From contig NW_019028980.1 in assembly GCF_002105155.1 (NCBI RefSeq), forward strand, positions 992,001-1,056,000: a DNA stretch of 64,000 nt, in the 5' to 3' direction. Each line of letters begins with the position of its first letter. Positions within the stretch are counted from its first letter, which is position 1. Source of the stretch: Lobosporangium transversale (taxonomy: Eukaryota; Mortierellomycota; Mortierellomycetes; Mortierellales; Mortierellaceae). The notes under the pieces were generated by a model. That model did no database searches. It had not been told where the DNA came from and saw only the letters and a list, made by a program, of their open reading frames with translations. Positions 47,685 to 60,451 of the stretch are shown here, in pieces. A program made the position numbers and the translations under genes.

Positions 47685-50164
47685 TCAACGAGAGTCATTT
47701 GCTGCTTTGGTAGCAATCAGTGCCGCCAATGCTGCACCAACACCTGAGCCATCCCTATTTGTTTATAAGAGCAAATACAGAAATTAGTAAGTAAAGCAGC
47801 GCAAACCTCTTTGAAAAGAGAATTATATATTTCGAAGGATTACCTTGCAATTCCAAGCTTAACAATGTCCATAACATGCGGTCCTAGAAGCTCTACAAGG
47901 CATTGCTCCATGCGCTCCTTAAAGTGGGGGTAGTGCTCAAAGACCGATCCATCAATGCCGACATGAATAGTTTGCTTGTTGGGATCAACAACACGGTTAC
48001 TATTACCATTGCCATTACCATTGCCGCTGATACTGAGGCTTTCGATCTTCGGTTGGCCATTTAGATCAACATCCCCCTTGTCATAAATGCTCAACTGCAA
48101 AGGGTATTCATATTCGCGAAGGGCTCCCACCTCCACACCCTGTCGAATTACTGCAGCTGTAGCCATAGCACTCAACCTGGCGGCCCGTATGCCTACTAAC
48201 TGGCAAACAAACTTCACGATCTCACGATCAGCCTGTGTATTAATCTTGATATCCAGCTCTTGTTCCAAAATCTGTGCTGTAGGAATCAAACTAGCAGAGT
48301 CGTCTTCCTCTATTGCTGACATGAATTTAGTCTCAAAAACCCAGTGCTGATTCAGTTTTGGACTGCTGGTCCCCTCAAACAGCACGCGTTGATCAATCAA
48401 GTGCAATAGAACGTTGCGTGTGATCTCACCCAGGTACATTCCTGAGATCATTTTTTCAAATACATGGACACCAGGGTTCTATGACATAAGTGCCATATTT
48501 GAAAGTTTTGGAAAGCAGGTTAAGATGTTTGTATGGGATCATGTGATCTACTCGAATTTTTAAAACTATTCGGGTGATACTTACGATCGATTCACGGTCC
48601 AATTTGTTGTCGAAGATAGTAACAGGAAGGAATGCCTTTTCTTTGTCAAAATTACCCCATTCAATATTAATGATCATCTCGCTAGCATCGCTAGTCATAG
48701 TCTTGATGTTATGAGTCTTTTCAACATATGCACCGTTGGTGCCAGTTCCGAAAATTGCACCAATATAGGTACCAGGATTAATGTACGAGTGAGCCAAGAG
48801 TGTACCAACAGTGTCATTAACCAAGGCAGCTAAGGAATAGGATGCAATAAAAAAAAAAAGATGGAATTAGGTATTTTGTTAATCCAACTATAATACCTCG
48901 ATATTTTTAAACCTCAGTTGTATGATTGTCTGTTCATCTTACCAACATGAACATTGACTTTATTGCGGTCGAGAGCCTCTTGGAGCAATTGAACAATGTC
49001 AGCTCCTACTGCACCGGGACAGCTAAAGCCCTTGGTCCAACGAAGCAACTTGCCAGCATCAACGGCTGTCTGAGCAACAGGAAAAGAGAATGTGAAGCCA
49101 AGCTCCAGTGATTCGGAATCGGAGGGATGTTCACAAATCTTTGCGTTGATGTGTTCACTTGTGATGAATTCATTAATTGAGACTGCGATAAAGTCCATCA
49201 ACTCCTTGACATCGGCTTGCTGCAAGTGATCAGACACTTTAAAAGCCTTGTGATGCGACTCGAGCTTGTGGTCGCCCTTCAATGAAATCAAGCACACACT
49301 ATTGCATTGCAATGCAGATAAACAAAAAATGGATTTGTGTTAGGACCTGAGTGTAGATGTTGGGGGCATTTGTTGTAAACCACCATTGATAACCACAGGC
49401 ATGTAAGGTCGTCTGCCTTTAAGCTCTTCTCCTTGTTGACATGCCATATTTAATCTATCAGCGTAGGAAAATAAAGTTGCATCTAGTACAAGATAACGAT
49501 AACAGCGACTGAACGTAGATTTTTTTTTTTTTTTTTTTTTTACATTGTCGGTGTACTTCCAAATGATCGAATACGAGAAGCGGGGAAGTAAAAGATGAAG
49601 AGAAACAACCTTTTTTTTTTTTTTTTTTTTTTTTTTTGACTGAAGCGACCCCACAATTTATGCTTGGAGCAACTTGTTCAAGCTCAAATCCACAAAGGGA
49701 CCGTGATCAATTGTGGTCTAATTTCGTCATTTTTCTGCGAGAAAAAAAAACCTTCCTCATAGCCGTTGCAAACCCTCCATAAATCAACGTGTTTAACCTC
49801 ATTCAAGAGACTCACGATCCGTGAGATGTACTCTTTCACTTCCACTTCTCGAGTATCTTCTTTTATTCTCTTTCTTTCTTTCATTCTTTTTTTCTTACCG
49901 AAGGTTGGTACCACCAAGGTCCAGGGCAAGGAAACTACCACGCTCCTTACCATCAGGACGACCTGTGACAAAGGTGGGAATCATGGCCAAGTCCTTGGAT
50001 TGTTGTTCACTCAGTCCAACGCGCATCTGATCCACGAACTGGACAGTCAGAGCCTCGAGCTGTGGGGTGGAGAGTGAAAAGTCTTTTACGATACCTTGGA
50101 GTACCTCGCGCTGACGGTCACTCCATTTGGAATGGTGCTTTGGGAGTAATGAGGTGGACAACAT
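47685..50164 (-). CDS. Hexokinase
   Basis: Five exons (50164-49899, 49298-48943, 48829-48585, 48478-47844, 47754-47685) encode 523 residues with every junction in phase. The phosphate-binding motif LDLGGTNLR is at 81-89. The sugar-binding segment FSFPVAQT and the lid region are in exon 2, the catalytic Asp213 is in VNDTVGT, and FGTGTNGAYVE, EWGNF and the C-terminal adenosine motif DGSGVGAAL are all present. The enzyme phosphorylates glucose and other hexoses with ATP at the head of glycolysis. A GNGNGNGNSN insertion lies in a surface loop near residue 450. Intron 1 is 600 bp, far longer than the others, and contains poly(A) and poly(T) runs. It diverges from the TspO gene over 604 bp. Confidence 0.96.
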
Positions 50165-50768
50165 TTCGAATTGTCAAGAAGAGAGCTAAACAAAGTCAAA
50201 GGAGAGGGAATCGAATAGGTCGAGGAGTTAGTTGGGAGTAAAGGGAAAAGGAAGAAAGAAAAAAAAAAGAGGTGAAAGTAAAAGGAAAAGAAGAAAGAAG
50301 TAAAAGAAGAGAGACACTGTATTAGTCGCATTACACCTGAGAGATTAACTTTTTGTCAATTTGATAAATGATGTCAATCACTGTCCTCCTGGGGACCAAG
50401 TCCAAGAGAAGCTTCGGCGGGATGTAGCCTTGCCTTCCAATGACACACATTCACATCGAATAAACATTTATACGCATTTCAATAAACATTTAATCATACG
50501 CGCCTTTTACTTCTTTTGGGTCAATGCTCTTTTCATCCTGTCACCCTGTGGTCATTTTTTTTTTTTACTGAATTAAGTTTGTACATGTGGAGATTAGAGG
50601 TGGTGCAAAACGAGATTCATTAGATACATTTGTTTCAAATTCAATCTGTATCTTCTCAATTTTCTAATTGCTTTCCTTCTTTTGCTCTTTTCTGAATTCG
50701 TTTCTTCAGTTGTCCAAGTCCACCATTTTTTAGCATTCAGTCTTTTTCAAAAGCTCAACTTGTTCGAC

Positions 50769-51793
50769 ATGTCAGGTGATAATCTCCACCAGGCTTGCCA
50801 AAGTCTCAACACAAACTTGGCTCGATATCCCATCATGGCCGTCGGCCTCCCCTTGGTCGGCGGGTTCCTCTCCGCTACACCATGGCGCGACAATGCAAAG
50901 ATTTATTATGAATCAGCACGGAAGCCAAGTTGGGCTCCACCTGCACGCGCTTTCGCACCAGTCTGGACAGCTTTGTATATATCTATCGGTTATGCATCTC
51001 ACTTGGTTGCCCTACGTACCGGACCCTACACACCGCCTTTGATCCGTGATTTTGCAAAAACTGGATTGGGTCTCTATGGATTAAATTTGGCTTTTAATTT
51101 TGCCTTCACACCCATCAGGTTCGGTATGAATAAACTTGGCGCTGCCCTTGTCACTATCACTGGAGCCACCGTAAGTGGATTTTTTTGCATGTACTTTTTT
51201 TTTATACTTTTCCAAATGATGAAATTTAAGAGGCTGCAGCTTTCCCTTTTCTTTTGCGACTTTGTCAAACTGTCACAACGGGAAGACACATTTCGCGCCC
51301 GGGAATTGGAGAGTCAAGGGGCATTTATTTTTTTGGCGCTCCAAACATCATGACGAAGCTCACCAGAGTACTTCAATTCACTTTTTTTTTTTTTTTTTTT
51401 TTCTTTATACCTGCAACATTCCAATTCACACGCGCTGATATTCCAAATATTCTTGATTCTGTATTCAAGGTGTCTTCTGTCGCTATGGCATATTATTATT
51501 TCAAAGTTGACAAGCACGCTGGTTACTTGACGATCCCATATGTTGCCTGGCTTGGATATGCAACCGCATTGAGCTATGACACCTGGGTCAATAATGCCCA
51601 AGGTCCCGCTGCCGATCATGCTCGAAAACTCGGCAAGGATGTCAATGATGTTGTTCAGCATGCCAGGGATGAGATTAAGGATGCAGCCGTGCATATCAAG
51701 GAGGACGCCAGAGATGCTGCTCGTTCCATCAATAAGCATGCTAAAGATGCTGTCAATCATGCTTCTCACAAAGTTGACGAAGAGCTCAAATAG
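50769..51793 (+). CDS. TspO/MBR family protein with a charged helical tail
   Basis: Two exons (50769-51170 and 51470-51793) encode 241 residues. The ATG chosen gives the normal N terminus; the frame is open upstream but hydrophobic and unrelated. The TspO signature WAPPARAFAPVWTALY is at 55-70, and five membrane spans can be placed between about 20 and 175, including VAWLGYATALSYDTW. TspO proteins bind tetrapyrroles and, in animals, cholesterol, usually in the outer mitochondrial membrane. The last 65 residues are unusual: a charged amphipathic helix with repeated Ala-Arg/Lys-Asp units (DDARDAARSIN-like spacing), as in LEA or apolipoprotein-like helices. The intron is 299 bp with a T run. Confidence 0.92.
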
Positions 51794-52278
51794 AATCAAG
51801 ACAGTTTACTTCTTACAATGATGTTATAGTTAATAAAATCGATGCTTGCACAGAAAAAAAAAACGAAGCATGGGACTTTTAGTGTATAAGAGCATCAATA
51901 TGAAGACCACATTTCTATTTGTCTGTGCGCGAGCCAGTTATCTAACATAAGGGCAGCTTCAGTATAGCGTATGGGAACATACAGCCCCCCCGTGGCTGTA
52001 CAGTTCATGGCATGTACACCTTGCCGTAGTTTGTCCAAAAGCGCGTCAAATACTCGCGAGAAATAAACCACATGACGTAGAAAGCACATTCAAATATGGA
52101 ATCTAAAGGACTGAAGTGCATTCATCCTGAAGACATTCTTTTCATCACTTTACCTATCCTTTCTTTGGCATCAGACCAATCCACCCTTCTTTTCCTACTC
52201 CATTCTCTTCCTCTTCTTCTTCTCTCTCCCTCTCTCTTCTTCTTTTTTTTTTTTTTCTCTGACTTTTTTTTTATTGTG

Positions 52279-52930
52279 ATGGAGACTCTTAACAAGAAGA
52301 CAACCCCGATCAGCTTTGCTGCTGCTGCTGGCAAGGCACCCTCGCCAGCTCCAGGCTCATCTGCAGCTCAGACTCATGCACAGGGGCAAGGACAGGGACA
52401 GGGACAGGGGCAGGGACAACAAGGAGCAGGAGCAGGAGCAGGAGCCTCGAAGAATAGTGGCGCTCCTGGATCGCAGTTGTCTTCATCTTCAGCTGCAGCT
52501 GGAACAGGAACAGGAGCAGGGACAGGGATAGGAGCAAAAGCAGACAAGAATGTGTCTACATCAGCTTCTTCTGCTGCATCCAATCCTAATTCCTCGGGTA
52601 GTCTGGACTGGATTATTGGATTGAATGTCAAGGTCGTGACACAGGCTGATGAGACTTTTGAAGGCCAGGTCTACGCCTATGACACGATCATGAACTGCCT
52701 TGTACTTCATATCATACTCGTGGTCGAAAACAACAATCCTTTTTTATCTTTTTACTTTTTCTGTTTCTGCTGCATTTTCATTTGTTTGTTTATATGCTCG
52801 TTTGTCGCTTATTTGCTTGCTTTGTTTTTTTGTTAATTGGATGGCAATGCCTTTTTTCACAATTTCCCAGCTGTTTTATAAAAACAGTATAAGGGATCCT
52901 ATATTATCCTTAACTTTGGAAATGCCTATG

Positions 52931-52966
<36 letters not shown>

Positions 52967-53821
52967 TTGAAATGAACACAGAGCCTATCCAAGTCAACTA
53001 CCACAACATCGACCCCTACTTCTACCTATTACAGTCCATCGATTGGAAATAATCCTCCCCGACCAAAATATGATTTTAGGATCTTGAAGATCAATTACAT
53101 CAAGGACGTCACACCACTCCCTGCAAGCAAAAATGGTGTCGAATCGAATACCACAACACCTATGGATGTATCTTCTGATAAAGAAACAGGCAAGAACATC
53201 GGCAACAGTACAAATGGCACTATCAGTAGTAATGTTTATGCAACAGCGTTACCAACAATCGGCTATGTACACCTGGATAAGATACAGCAACGGGAACAAC
53301 AGGCAGTTCGTGAAGCACAGGCAGCAGCTGCACGTATTGGTGTGGGCGTATCAAGCGCTGGACAGGATATTTTCGATGCTTTAAGCAAGACGTACGTTTT
53401 ATGTCCCTCCTTTCCTTTGTCTCTAAGGCTGTATAAGTTTTTTCGAGTTGCAAGCAGGCTATTTGCATATTGATTGCTTATATTTCTCTCCGCTCCCTCC
53501 CTCCCCCTTCTTTTTTGAATATCTAAATGCTAAACAGATTACCATGCCGCTGGTCAAAGGATTCTATTATTGTAATGGATGAGGTCATTATCGAGCCTCC
53601 ATATGAGCCTGACAACTGCAAGGCAAATGCCTCAGCATCATACATTCTTGCACGCGTTAAGAAAGTGGTATGTTTTTATGCATGTATCCAAGTAAGGGCC
53701 GAACTGTATTATATGTAAAAGAATCTCCATGACTGACCTTCTCTTTTTTATCTTTTCTTTTTAAATTTGTTTTATTTAGTTGGAAGGAGAAAGGTTGCGT
53801 TTGGCGAACGGACGCCGTTAA
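52279..53821 (+). CDS. LSM12: LSM12-like RNA-associated protein
   Basis: Four exons: 52279 to about 52708, about 52980-53391, 53538-53667 and 53780-53821. A Gln/Gly- and Ala/Gly-repeat N terminus (QGQGQG, AGAGAG) precedes an LSM domain starting at LDWIIGLNVKVVTQ, with FEGQVYAYD as its second strand. Exon 2 holds PKYDFRILKINYIKDV and a helical segment. Exons 2-4 form the anticodon-binding-like AD domain (LPCRWSKDSIIVMDEVIIEPPYEPDNCK), the hallmark of LSM12. The family binds ataxin-2/Pbp1 and affects mRNA translation, and the human protein also binds NAADP. The exon 1 donor is not clear: no good GTAAGT lies after NCLVLH, so this junction is provisional. The others are firm. The Gly/Gln repeats lie in a DNA minisatellite and may vary in length. 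Confidence 0.88.
52932..52965. repeat. 34-nt poly(T) run in an LSM12 intron
   Basis: Uninterrupted T's 11 nt upstream of the exon 2 acceptor, so it forms the polypyrimidine tract of the intron. Confidence 0.95.
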
Positions 53822-54040
53822 GATTGGCGTGTGCTATGAAAATAAACTTTTTTTTTTTTTTTTTTTTTTAAGCGTATTATTGCTTATTGCTCGCGTCTTT
53901 TTTTGTTCTCAAGCACAATATTTGCGTCCATAGATTCAAACGCTCCATTGACCACATCTTCTTGTAGGACGATACTAAGCGGCTATATTTATACAGTTTA
54001 TTTTAAAAAGAATCTAAAGAATGTCTATGTGTATGTGTAC

Positions 54041-54072
<32 letters not shown>

Positions 54073-54077
54073 CAGAT

Positions 54078-55720
54078 CTACAGCTCGTCTTTGATCCTGT
54101 CATTGACGAGAACACATGTTTCAGGATATGAGGCATGTAGCAGTTCCACTGCGCGCTCAATAATTTCCCAGTCTCCATCCTTCTCACTATTCTCTCTCCG
54201 TCCTTCACTGCTTTGGTTCTCCTGCTGAAGACTCTCACACCATGGCCCCACATTAGGGGCAACTTTTTCGATGACTGTCATAGTCTTGGTGTGATTGTTC
54301 TTGCTATTATCATCTTGAACATTTGTTACTATATGCTTCTCTCCTGACTGAATATTATCTGTATCAGTGTCGTTATTGGGGCTGATAAACTGCATATCCG
54401 GATCTGCAAAGTCACTCATGACATAAATACATTTGCGTCTAAACAAAGGGTCGGTACTCTTGCTGTAGATCTTGGCGAGTCTAGAGATGTCTTCATCTTG
54501 AATGAAATCTTTATCGCTACTCGAGCCACGGACAAGACTACCATAGGCGAAGATGAGGCGACGGAGAACTTGAGCGTCAGTTTCAGTCTCGAGATGTGTC
54601 AATAGAGTCTTGTGAAGACTATTCTTGTATCCAGCGCTCTGAGCTTTCTCATGGTTCTATATGATATTGGAAGTAAAGGAAGTAAAGGAAATATAGGAGG
54701 GAAAAAAAAAGTCAGGATCAAATAAAAGATCATGTCTAAAGACACACAATCATTTTTACACACTTAGGAGAAAGGGAAACAAAACAAAAAAAGCTTTTTA
54801 CCTGCACAGCATTCCCAATGATAAGCGCAGATTTTGATCTCAACAGACGGGTTTCATGACATTCCGCCTCTGTGTTGTCTTTTTTACAGCCAAGAAAGCC
54901 GACCAGCGTCTTCAAGTCTTCGCCATTTGTTAAACGGAGTCCAAATTCCATATCACTTGCCAGATCAGCTAGTTCTTCCATCGCTGACAAAAGAGATTCA
55001 GGATCCTTATTGGTCTTGAGAATTTCCATTTGCTCTGTAAATGTTTGATGATCACCCTGGTTACCCTTAAATAGTGGTACTACAGGTGGTTTCGTTTCCT
55101 GTTTTTGTTGTTGTTGTTGTTGATTCCCATTATCCTTTAAATTTGCAAGTTCGGGAATAGAGTCAAAAACAGTCTGGAGGTTCATACGACTGTTTTCCTC
55201 CATCTGTGCAGAATCTTCCGATGTCAATTCTCCATCAGGGTGCTTTAGGTCAATAGGTGGAGGCATATTGTTATTTTCGCCACCGCCCCCAACTTGATGT
55301 TTTTGAATTGTGCCAGGTGAATCTGTATCAATGACCAAGATCGAGTTGGTAGCATCTTTTTTAGAGCTGGCCTCGATCTCTGGATCCATTAGTTTTGCGA
55401 ACTTGCGATGTGTTTCAAAATCCATTTGTACATGAAGACCTATTAAAAAATAAAGGATCGGTATTGGATCAATTACATTGGCTGCGAAAATTAATGTTAT
55501 TGTTTATTCAAATAGCCCCATGCATACCTCCTGGTATCTCCTGGCCCTCAAGAACTTCTTGGAACTCTGTAGTAGGTCGGAAGACTCTGGGGTAACAAGC
55601 ACCGTTCCTGCAAATGATATCTGATCGGATGTCAGCAGCAGCATGGTTGGCTGTATTGGCTAGTGCAAGGGCAGCACACAGTCCAAGAACAAGTGTGAGC
55701 TTAGAAGTAAATCGAACCAT
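54078..55720 (-). CDS. SIL1: SIL1-type nucleotide exchange factor of the ER Hsp70, with KDEL
   Basis: Three exons (55720-55528, 55439-54802, 54656-54078) encode 469 residues. A clear signal peptide (cleavage near residue 20-25) precedes the SIL1-typical segment CYPRVFRPTTEFQEVLEG. Armadillo-like helices follow, including MEELADLASDMEFGLRL and SAGYKNSLHKTLLTHLE. The protein ends in the ER-retention signal KDEL. SIL1 exchanges ADP for ATP on BiP/Kar2 in the ER lumen. The acidic/Q-rich insert in exon 2 has a QQQQQQ run. On the coding strand a 31-nt poly(A) begins six bases after the stop codon. It is convergent with LSM12 and divergent from coatomer beta, and two ACGTG motifs lie upstream of its TATA box. 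Confidence 0.92.
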
Positions 55721-55905
55721 GACTGAGGAAATAAATGGCTTGAATATGTGTATATGGAAAAGATGTGAATGCAAAAGAAAAGAAAAACCGAGTGAAGAGA
55801 GAGAAGAATAGAGAGAGAAAGAGAGAGAAAAAGGGAGAAAGAGAGAGAAAAAGAGAGAAAGAGAGAAGAGTGATGTGAAAGGACTTGACGGTTGAATGAG
55901 TTTCC

Positions 55906-56002
55906 TTTATACAAAAGGAAATGAGTTTATTAGTTTTCAATTTGTTGCGACGTGGCACAGCCAGTTGGCTCCAGCACAAAGTGTGAGGAAGTGTGACGTG
56001 TC
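55906..56002 (-). promoter_or_regulatory. SIL1 promoter: TATA box and two UPRE-like ACGTG sites
   Basis: On the minus strand TATAAA occupies 55911-55906. Farther upstream lie GACGTGG (55949-55955) and TGACGTGTC (55994-56002), given on the plus strand. Their cores match the ACGTG of XBP1/Hac1/ATF6-type unfolded protein response elements. After the first, eight bases separate CGTGG from GTTGG, near the ERSE layout (CGTGG-N9-ATTGG). SIL1 is a classical UPR target in yeast and animals, which supports the reading; function is not shown. Confidence 0.45.
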
Positions 56003-56408
56003 AAATTACAGCTACAAGGGTTTGATTTGACTATTGAAAGGAACATTCAGTCCTGATATGCCTGCCTATGACAATTGCCAATAGGTAGACTGCTCACTGA
56101 GTAAGTTATCATCATCCTGATTCAATTTGCATTCCTTTCAGTCCATTTTATTATTATTAAACCCTCACAGCTTGCTCGCTTGCTCATTCGTCTGGTAATT
56201 TGCAGGCATTGTCGCGTCCATTTTCACACTCTCTCCACATTATCCACACAACTTGGATTCGTACCTTTCTACTCCTTCCTTCTCCCCTTTAGTTTTTCTC
56301 TTGACGCGTAGAGCGGCCTGTAGCAACATCTAGTTCTCATCACTCATCGTCACGTCGTATCCATCTTACTTTTTCTTCTCGTCCCTCACATACACACAGC
56401 ACAACAAC

Positions 56409-59400
56409 ATGAGCACATCAGACGCTTGCTACACCATCATCCATCAGTCTGATGCAGATGAGGAGATCAGACCAGAGACCTTACGCCAGCGGATCGAGAA
56501 GGGCTCGGATGAGGTCAAAATTGAGACCATGCGCAAGATCATCTTCACTATGCTCAACGGAGATCCTCTCAACTCGCTTCTCATGCCAGTCATCATGAAT
56601 GTTATGCGCTCTCGTAACAAGCAACTCAAGAAGCTTGTTCATTTTTATCTCGAAATCTGTCCCAAAACCAACCCTGATGGCAAACTTAAGCAAGAGATGA
56701 TTCTTGTCTGGTAAGGAGTAATCTTTATAATTTTGTCTCCGATCCCAAAATGAAGTAACTAGTTCAATCTCAACAAGATGAATGAAAAACAGGAGGAAAG
56801 TTAACATTTGTCCCCTTATGCGCGACATCTGAATATAGTAACGCGTTGATGGGCGACTTACAGCACCCAAATGAGTATATCAGAGGATCAACCCTTCGTT
56901 TCCTATGCAAGCTTCGTGAAGCTGAGTTGCTCGAGCCTTTGCTTCCCTCTGCCCGTGCTTGCTTGGTATGTCGCAGGGGTTATAGCTGTTTGATGATAGA
57001 TCAATTGGGCATGTATTGATTTTTGGAGCCACATCTAATTATCATAAGTCGTCTTTTACTTTTTTTTTAGGAACATCGCCATTCATATGTCAGGAAGAAT
57101 GCCATCTTCGCCATCTACACCGTGTACAAGCACATTAACTATCTTATTCCTGATGCCCCAGAGCTAATCCACGCATTGTTGCTCCAGGTATTGTCAACGA
57201 ATTCATCTTGTAACATTCTCTGTCAGGAGTTGTATTCCTGTACAGAAAGGACGGCTTTAACACTCCTTCTTCATTTCTTCTGCTTTTTGAAACGAAACTT
57301 GTAGGAGGCGGACATGGCTTGCAAACGCAATGCGTTTGTCATGCTAGTTAACTGTGCTCCTCAGCTGGCTGTTGAGTATTTAGAGTCAGTAATCAACCAG
57401 GTTCCCAATTTTGATGAGCTCCTGCAAATGGCAATTGTCGATTTGATCCGCAAGGACTGCAGGAACAATGCCGCTAATAAGGTGTGAAGCAGTTGATCTA
57501 TCCTAAGGCTTTTGAATGGACACCATCATTGGAAGTGAAATGGGAGTGAAAAAGGCGATTTACCAAAAAAAAAAAAAAATCAAAATCAAAATCAAAATCA
57601 AAATCATTTGTTAGGGCAAGTACATTCGCTGCATTTTTGAGCTTCTGAATGCGCCGTCGCACTCTGTGAAGTATGAGGCTGCCACGACCTTGATGGCTCT
57701 CACCTCCAATCCAGCTGCTGTTAAAGGTAATGCAGGGAATATCTTTTTTGTTCTTATTTCTTCAAAAGATAATGTGGTTGTAGAAAGCCTCGTCCTCACA
57801 TCACTAATTTATATAATGCTTTATACTGTGTTTTTGGCAGCTGCTGCATCCTGCTATATTGAGCTCATTGTCAAGGAAGCCGATAATAATGTCAAGTTGA
57901 TTGTATTGGGTCGTCTTGATGAACTGCGTGAGAAACATGAGAAGGTCTTGGATGATTTGGTCATGGAAATTCTCCGTGTTCTTTCAAGGTAAAGCTTTTT
58001 ATTACTATAGGATGTTCGCATCGATTGTCTCATTTTCTGATCTTTTCCCCCTTCTTTTTCATAATTATATTAGCCCTGATATTGCTGTCCGAAAACGTGC
58101 TGTTGGTATCGCTTTAGATATGGTTTCGAGTCGCAATGTTGACGAGGTGGTTGGATTTTTGAAGAAGGAGCTCACAAAGACTTTGGATCAGGATTATGAT
58201 TTGAATATCGAATACCGCCAGCTTTTGATTCAATCCATTCACTCATGCGCTATCAAATTCTCCGAAGTTGCGGCAAGTGTTGTTCATGTGTTGATGGAGT
58301 TCTTGGGCGACTCCAATAATCCTTCCGCTGTAGATGTCATTGCGTTTGTTCGGTACGTAGATGGCTTGAGTTCGGCTCTCTTTGTCTTAAATCTTCTGAA
58401 TGTTTGTTCGAATTAGTGCTGGCTATTTTTACTGACACTCTCTTATTTGTTTTTAAATTATAGTGAGGTTGTTGAAAAGTTTCCTAGTCTTCGTTCATCA
58501 ATTCTGGAGCGTCTCATGGAAACTTTCCCTGAAATGAAAGCGGCCAAGGTTTTCCGTGGAGCCCTCTGGATTGTTGGAGAGTACTGTTTGGAGGTCCAGG
58601 ATATTGAGGACGCATGGAAGCATATCCGCGCAGGATTAGGTGAGATTCCTATCCTGGCATCAGAGCAACGCCTCTTGGATGAAGCTCAGAACGAGGATAA
58701 CGAGGCCAAGGCGGCTGAAGCAAAATCTGCCCCTTCGACAAAGCAGCGTGTATTGGCTGACGGTACCTATGCCACAGAATCTGCACTGGCCTCCTCAGTT
58801 TCAGCACAATCCAAGTTGGAGGCCGTTAAGGCTGCTGCCAAGCCTCAGTTGAGAGCTCTGCTTTTGGGAGGTGACTTTTATCTCGCCACCGCATTGGCAT
58901 CGACTTTGACTAAGCTGGTCCTCCGTTTTTCGGATGTGAGCCAGGATCACCGCCGCCTCAACTCTCTTCGCGCCGAAGCCATGTTGATCATGACCTCAAT
59001 CATTCGTGTTGGTCAGTCTCAATTCGTCAACTCCCCAATTGATGAAGATTCCTACGACCGTATTATGTCCTGCCTCCACGTGTTGGAAAAGTTCTCACAG
59101 GATCCATCGATGAAGCGTGTGTTCTTGGAGGATACCAAGGCAGTTTTTGGAAGGATGGTTCAGGCAGAGGAGAAACGTAAGGAGGAGAAGAAGGCTAAGG
59201 ACAATAAGAATGCTCGTGTCCAGGCTGATGATCTGATCACATTCCGTCAGTTCTCGAAGGCTAAGCATGGAGATGAGGTAGATGAATACGAGTTGGATTT
59301 GACAAAGGCAACTGGCAGTGGTGACTCTAAGGACGACCTGATCTCGAAATTGAGCAGAGTCGTTCAGTTGACCGGCTTCTCTGACCCTGTTTATGCTGAG

Positions 59401-60162
59401 GCCTATGTGAATGTACACCAGTTTGATATCATGCTTGATGTCCTGATTGTCAATCAAACGGCTGATACACTTCAGAACTTGGCCATTGAATTCGCAACGC
59501 TTGGTGATCTTAAATTGGTGGAGCGTCCTGGACAACACACAATTGCACCTCATTCCTTCCATTCGATCAAGGCCAACATCAAGGTTTCATCCACGGAGAC
59601 AGGAGTGATCTTTGGCAACATTGTGTACGATGGACCCACGACAGGCGACAGCAACTGTGTCGTTTTGAATGATATCCACATTGACATTATGGATTATATC
59701 AACCCTGCATACTGCACTGAGACGCAATTCAGGAGCATGTGGCTCGAGTTTGAATGGGAGAATAAGGTTAATGTTAATACTTCCATCACGTAAGTTAGAA
59801 TTGGGTGTGTTTGTGTAGATTTATGTTGGTGACAAAAAGAAATGCTTTGTTTAATATGTATCAACCTTTCTCTTTCTACTAGTGACCTTCAACAATATTT
59901 GCAACACATCATGAAGTCGACCAATATGTCATGCTTAACTCCTGAGGCAGCATTGTCCGGCGATTGCGGTTTCTTATCAGCCAATATGTACGCACGATCA
60001 GTCTTTGGTGAAGATGCACTCGCTAATTTGAGTATTGAACGACAGGGCGATGGTCCTATCACTGGTCATGTTCGTATCCGTTCCAAGACCCAGGGAATTG
60101 CTTTGAGTCTTGGAGATAAGATTACACTGGCTGCCCAGAAGGTAGCCACTGTTGCTGCTTAA
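56409..60162 (+). CDS. Coatomer subunit beta (COPI)
   Basis: Nine exons (56409-56710, 56839-56965, 57071-57187, 57305-57481, 57615-57726, 57841-57988, 58074-58352, 58464-59789, 59883-60162) join in phase to 955 residues, the usual length for beta-COP (Sec26/COPB1). The first 540 residues are the adaptin-like HEAT-repeat solenoid ([30 protein letters not shown]). A hinge with K/E-rich segments follows. The C-terminal third is the beta-appendage platform ([29 protein letters not shown]). Beta-COP forms part of the Arf1-recruited COPI coat that carries cargo from Golgi to ER and within the Golgi. Intron 4 contains a (TCAAAA)n microsatellite. The gene shares a 688-bp divergent promoter region with SIL1. 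Confidence 0.97.
57580..57606. repeat. (TCAAAA)n microsatellite in a coatomer beta intron
   Basis: Five tandem TCAAAA-type hexamers between a poly(A) run and the exon 5 acceptor. Confidence 0.9.
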
Positions 60163-60451
60163 AAAAAGCAAAGCAATTGGCAACTCACATCATTTATAAG
60201 GGATCTTGATTAAAAGATATATTACGATGAGTAGAAATAAGTATAAAAAAAAAAGCATTGAATAATTAAACATGATATCACTTTATGGCAAGGAGATTTA
60301 ATGCCCTTAAGCCACATTCACTTGTCTTCTAAACCTCTTGTGAGCTTTTGATGGGCAACAAGAATGCCATTCCTTTTGACAACTAAGCGATGCAAAGTGA
60401 TAGGAGCAAATAAATAAAATAAAAAAAAAGTTTAAAAAAATAAGGTGATTC

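Noticed and set aside
49299-49898. A nested gene or extra exon in the long first intron of hexokinase
   Set aside because: GGTNLR joins directly to VCLISLKGD as in other hexokinases, and the frames inside the intron run through homopolymers.
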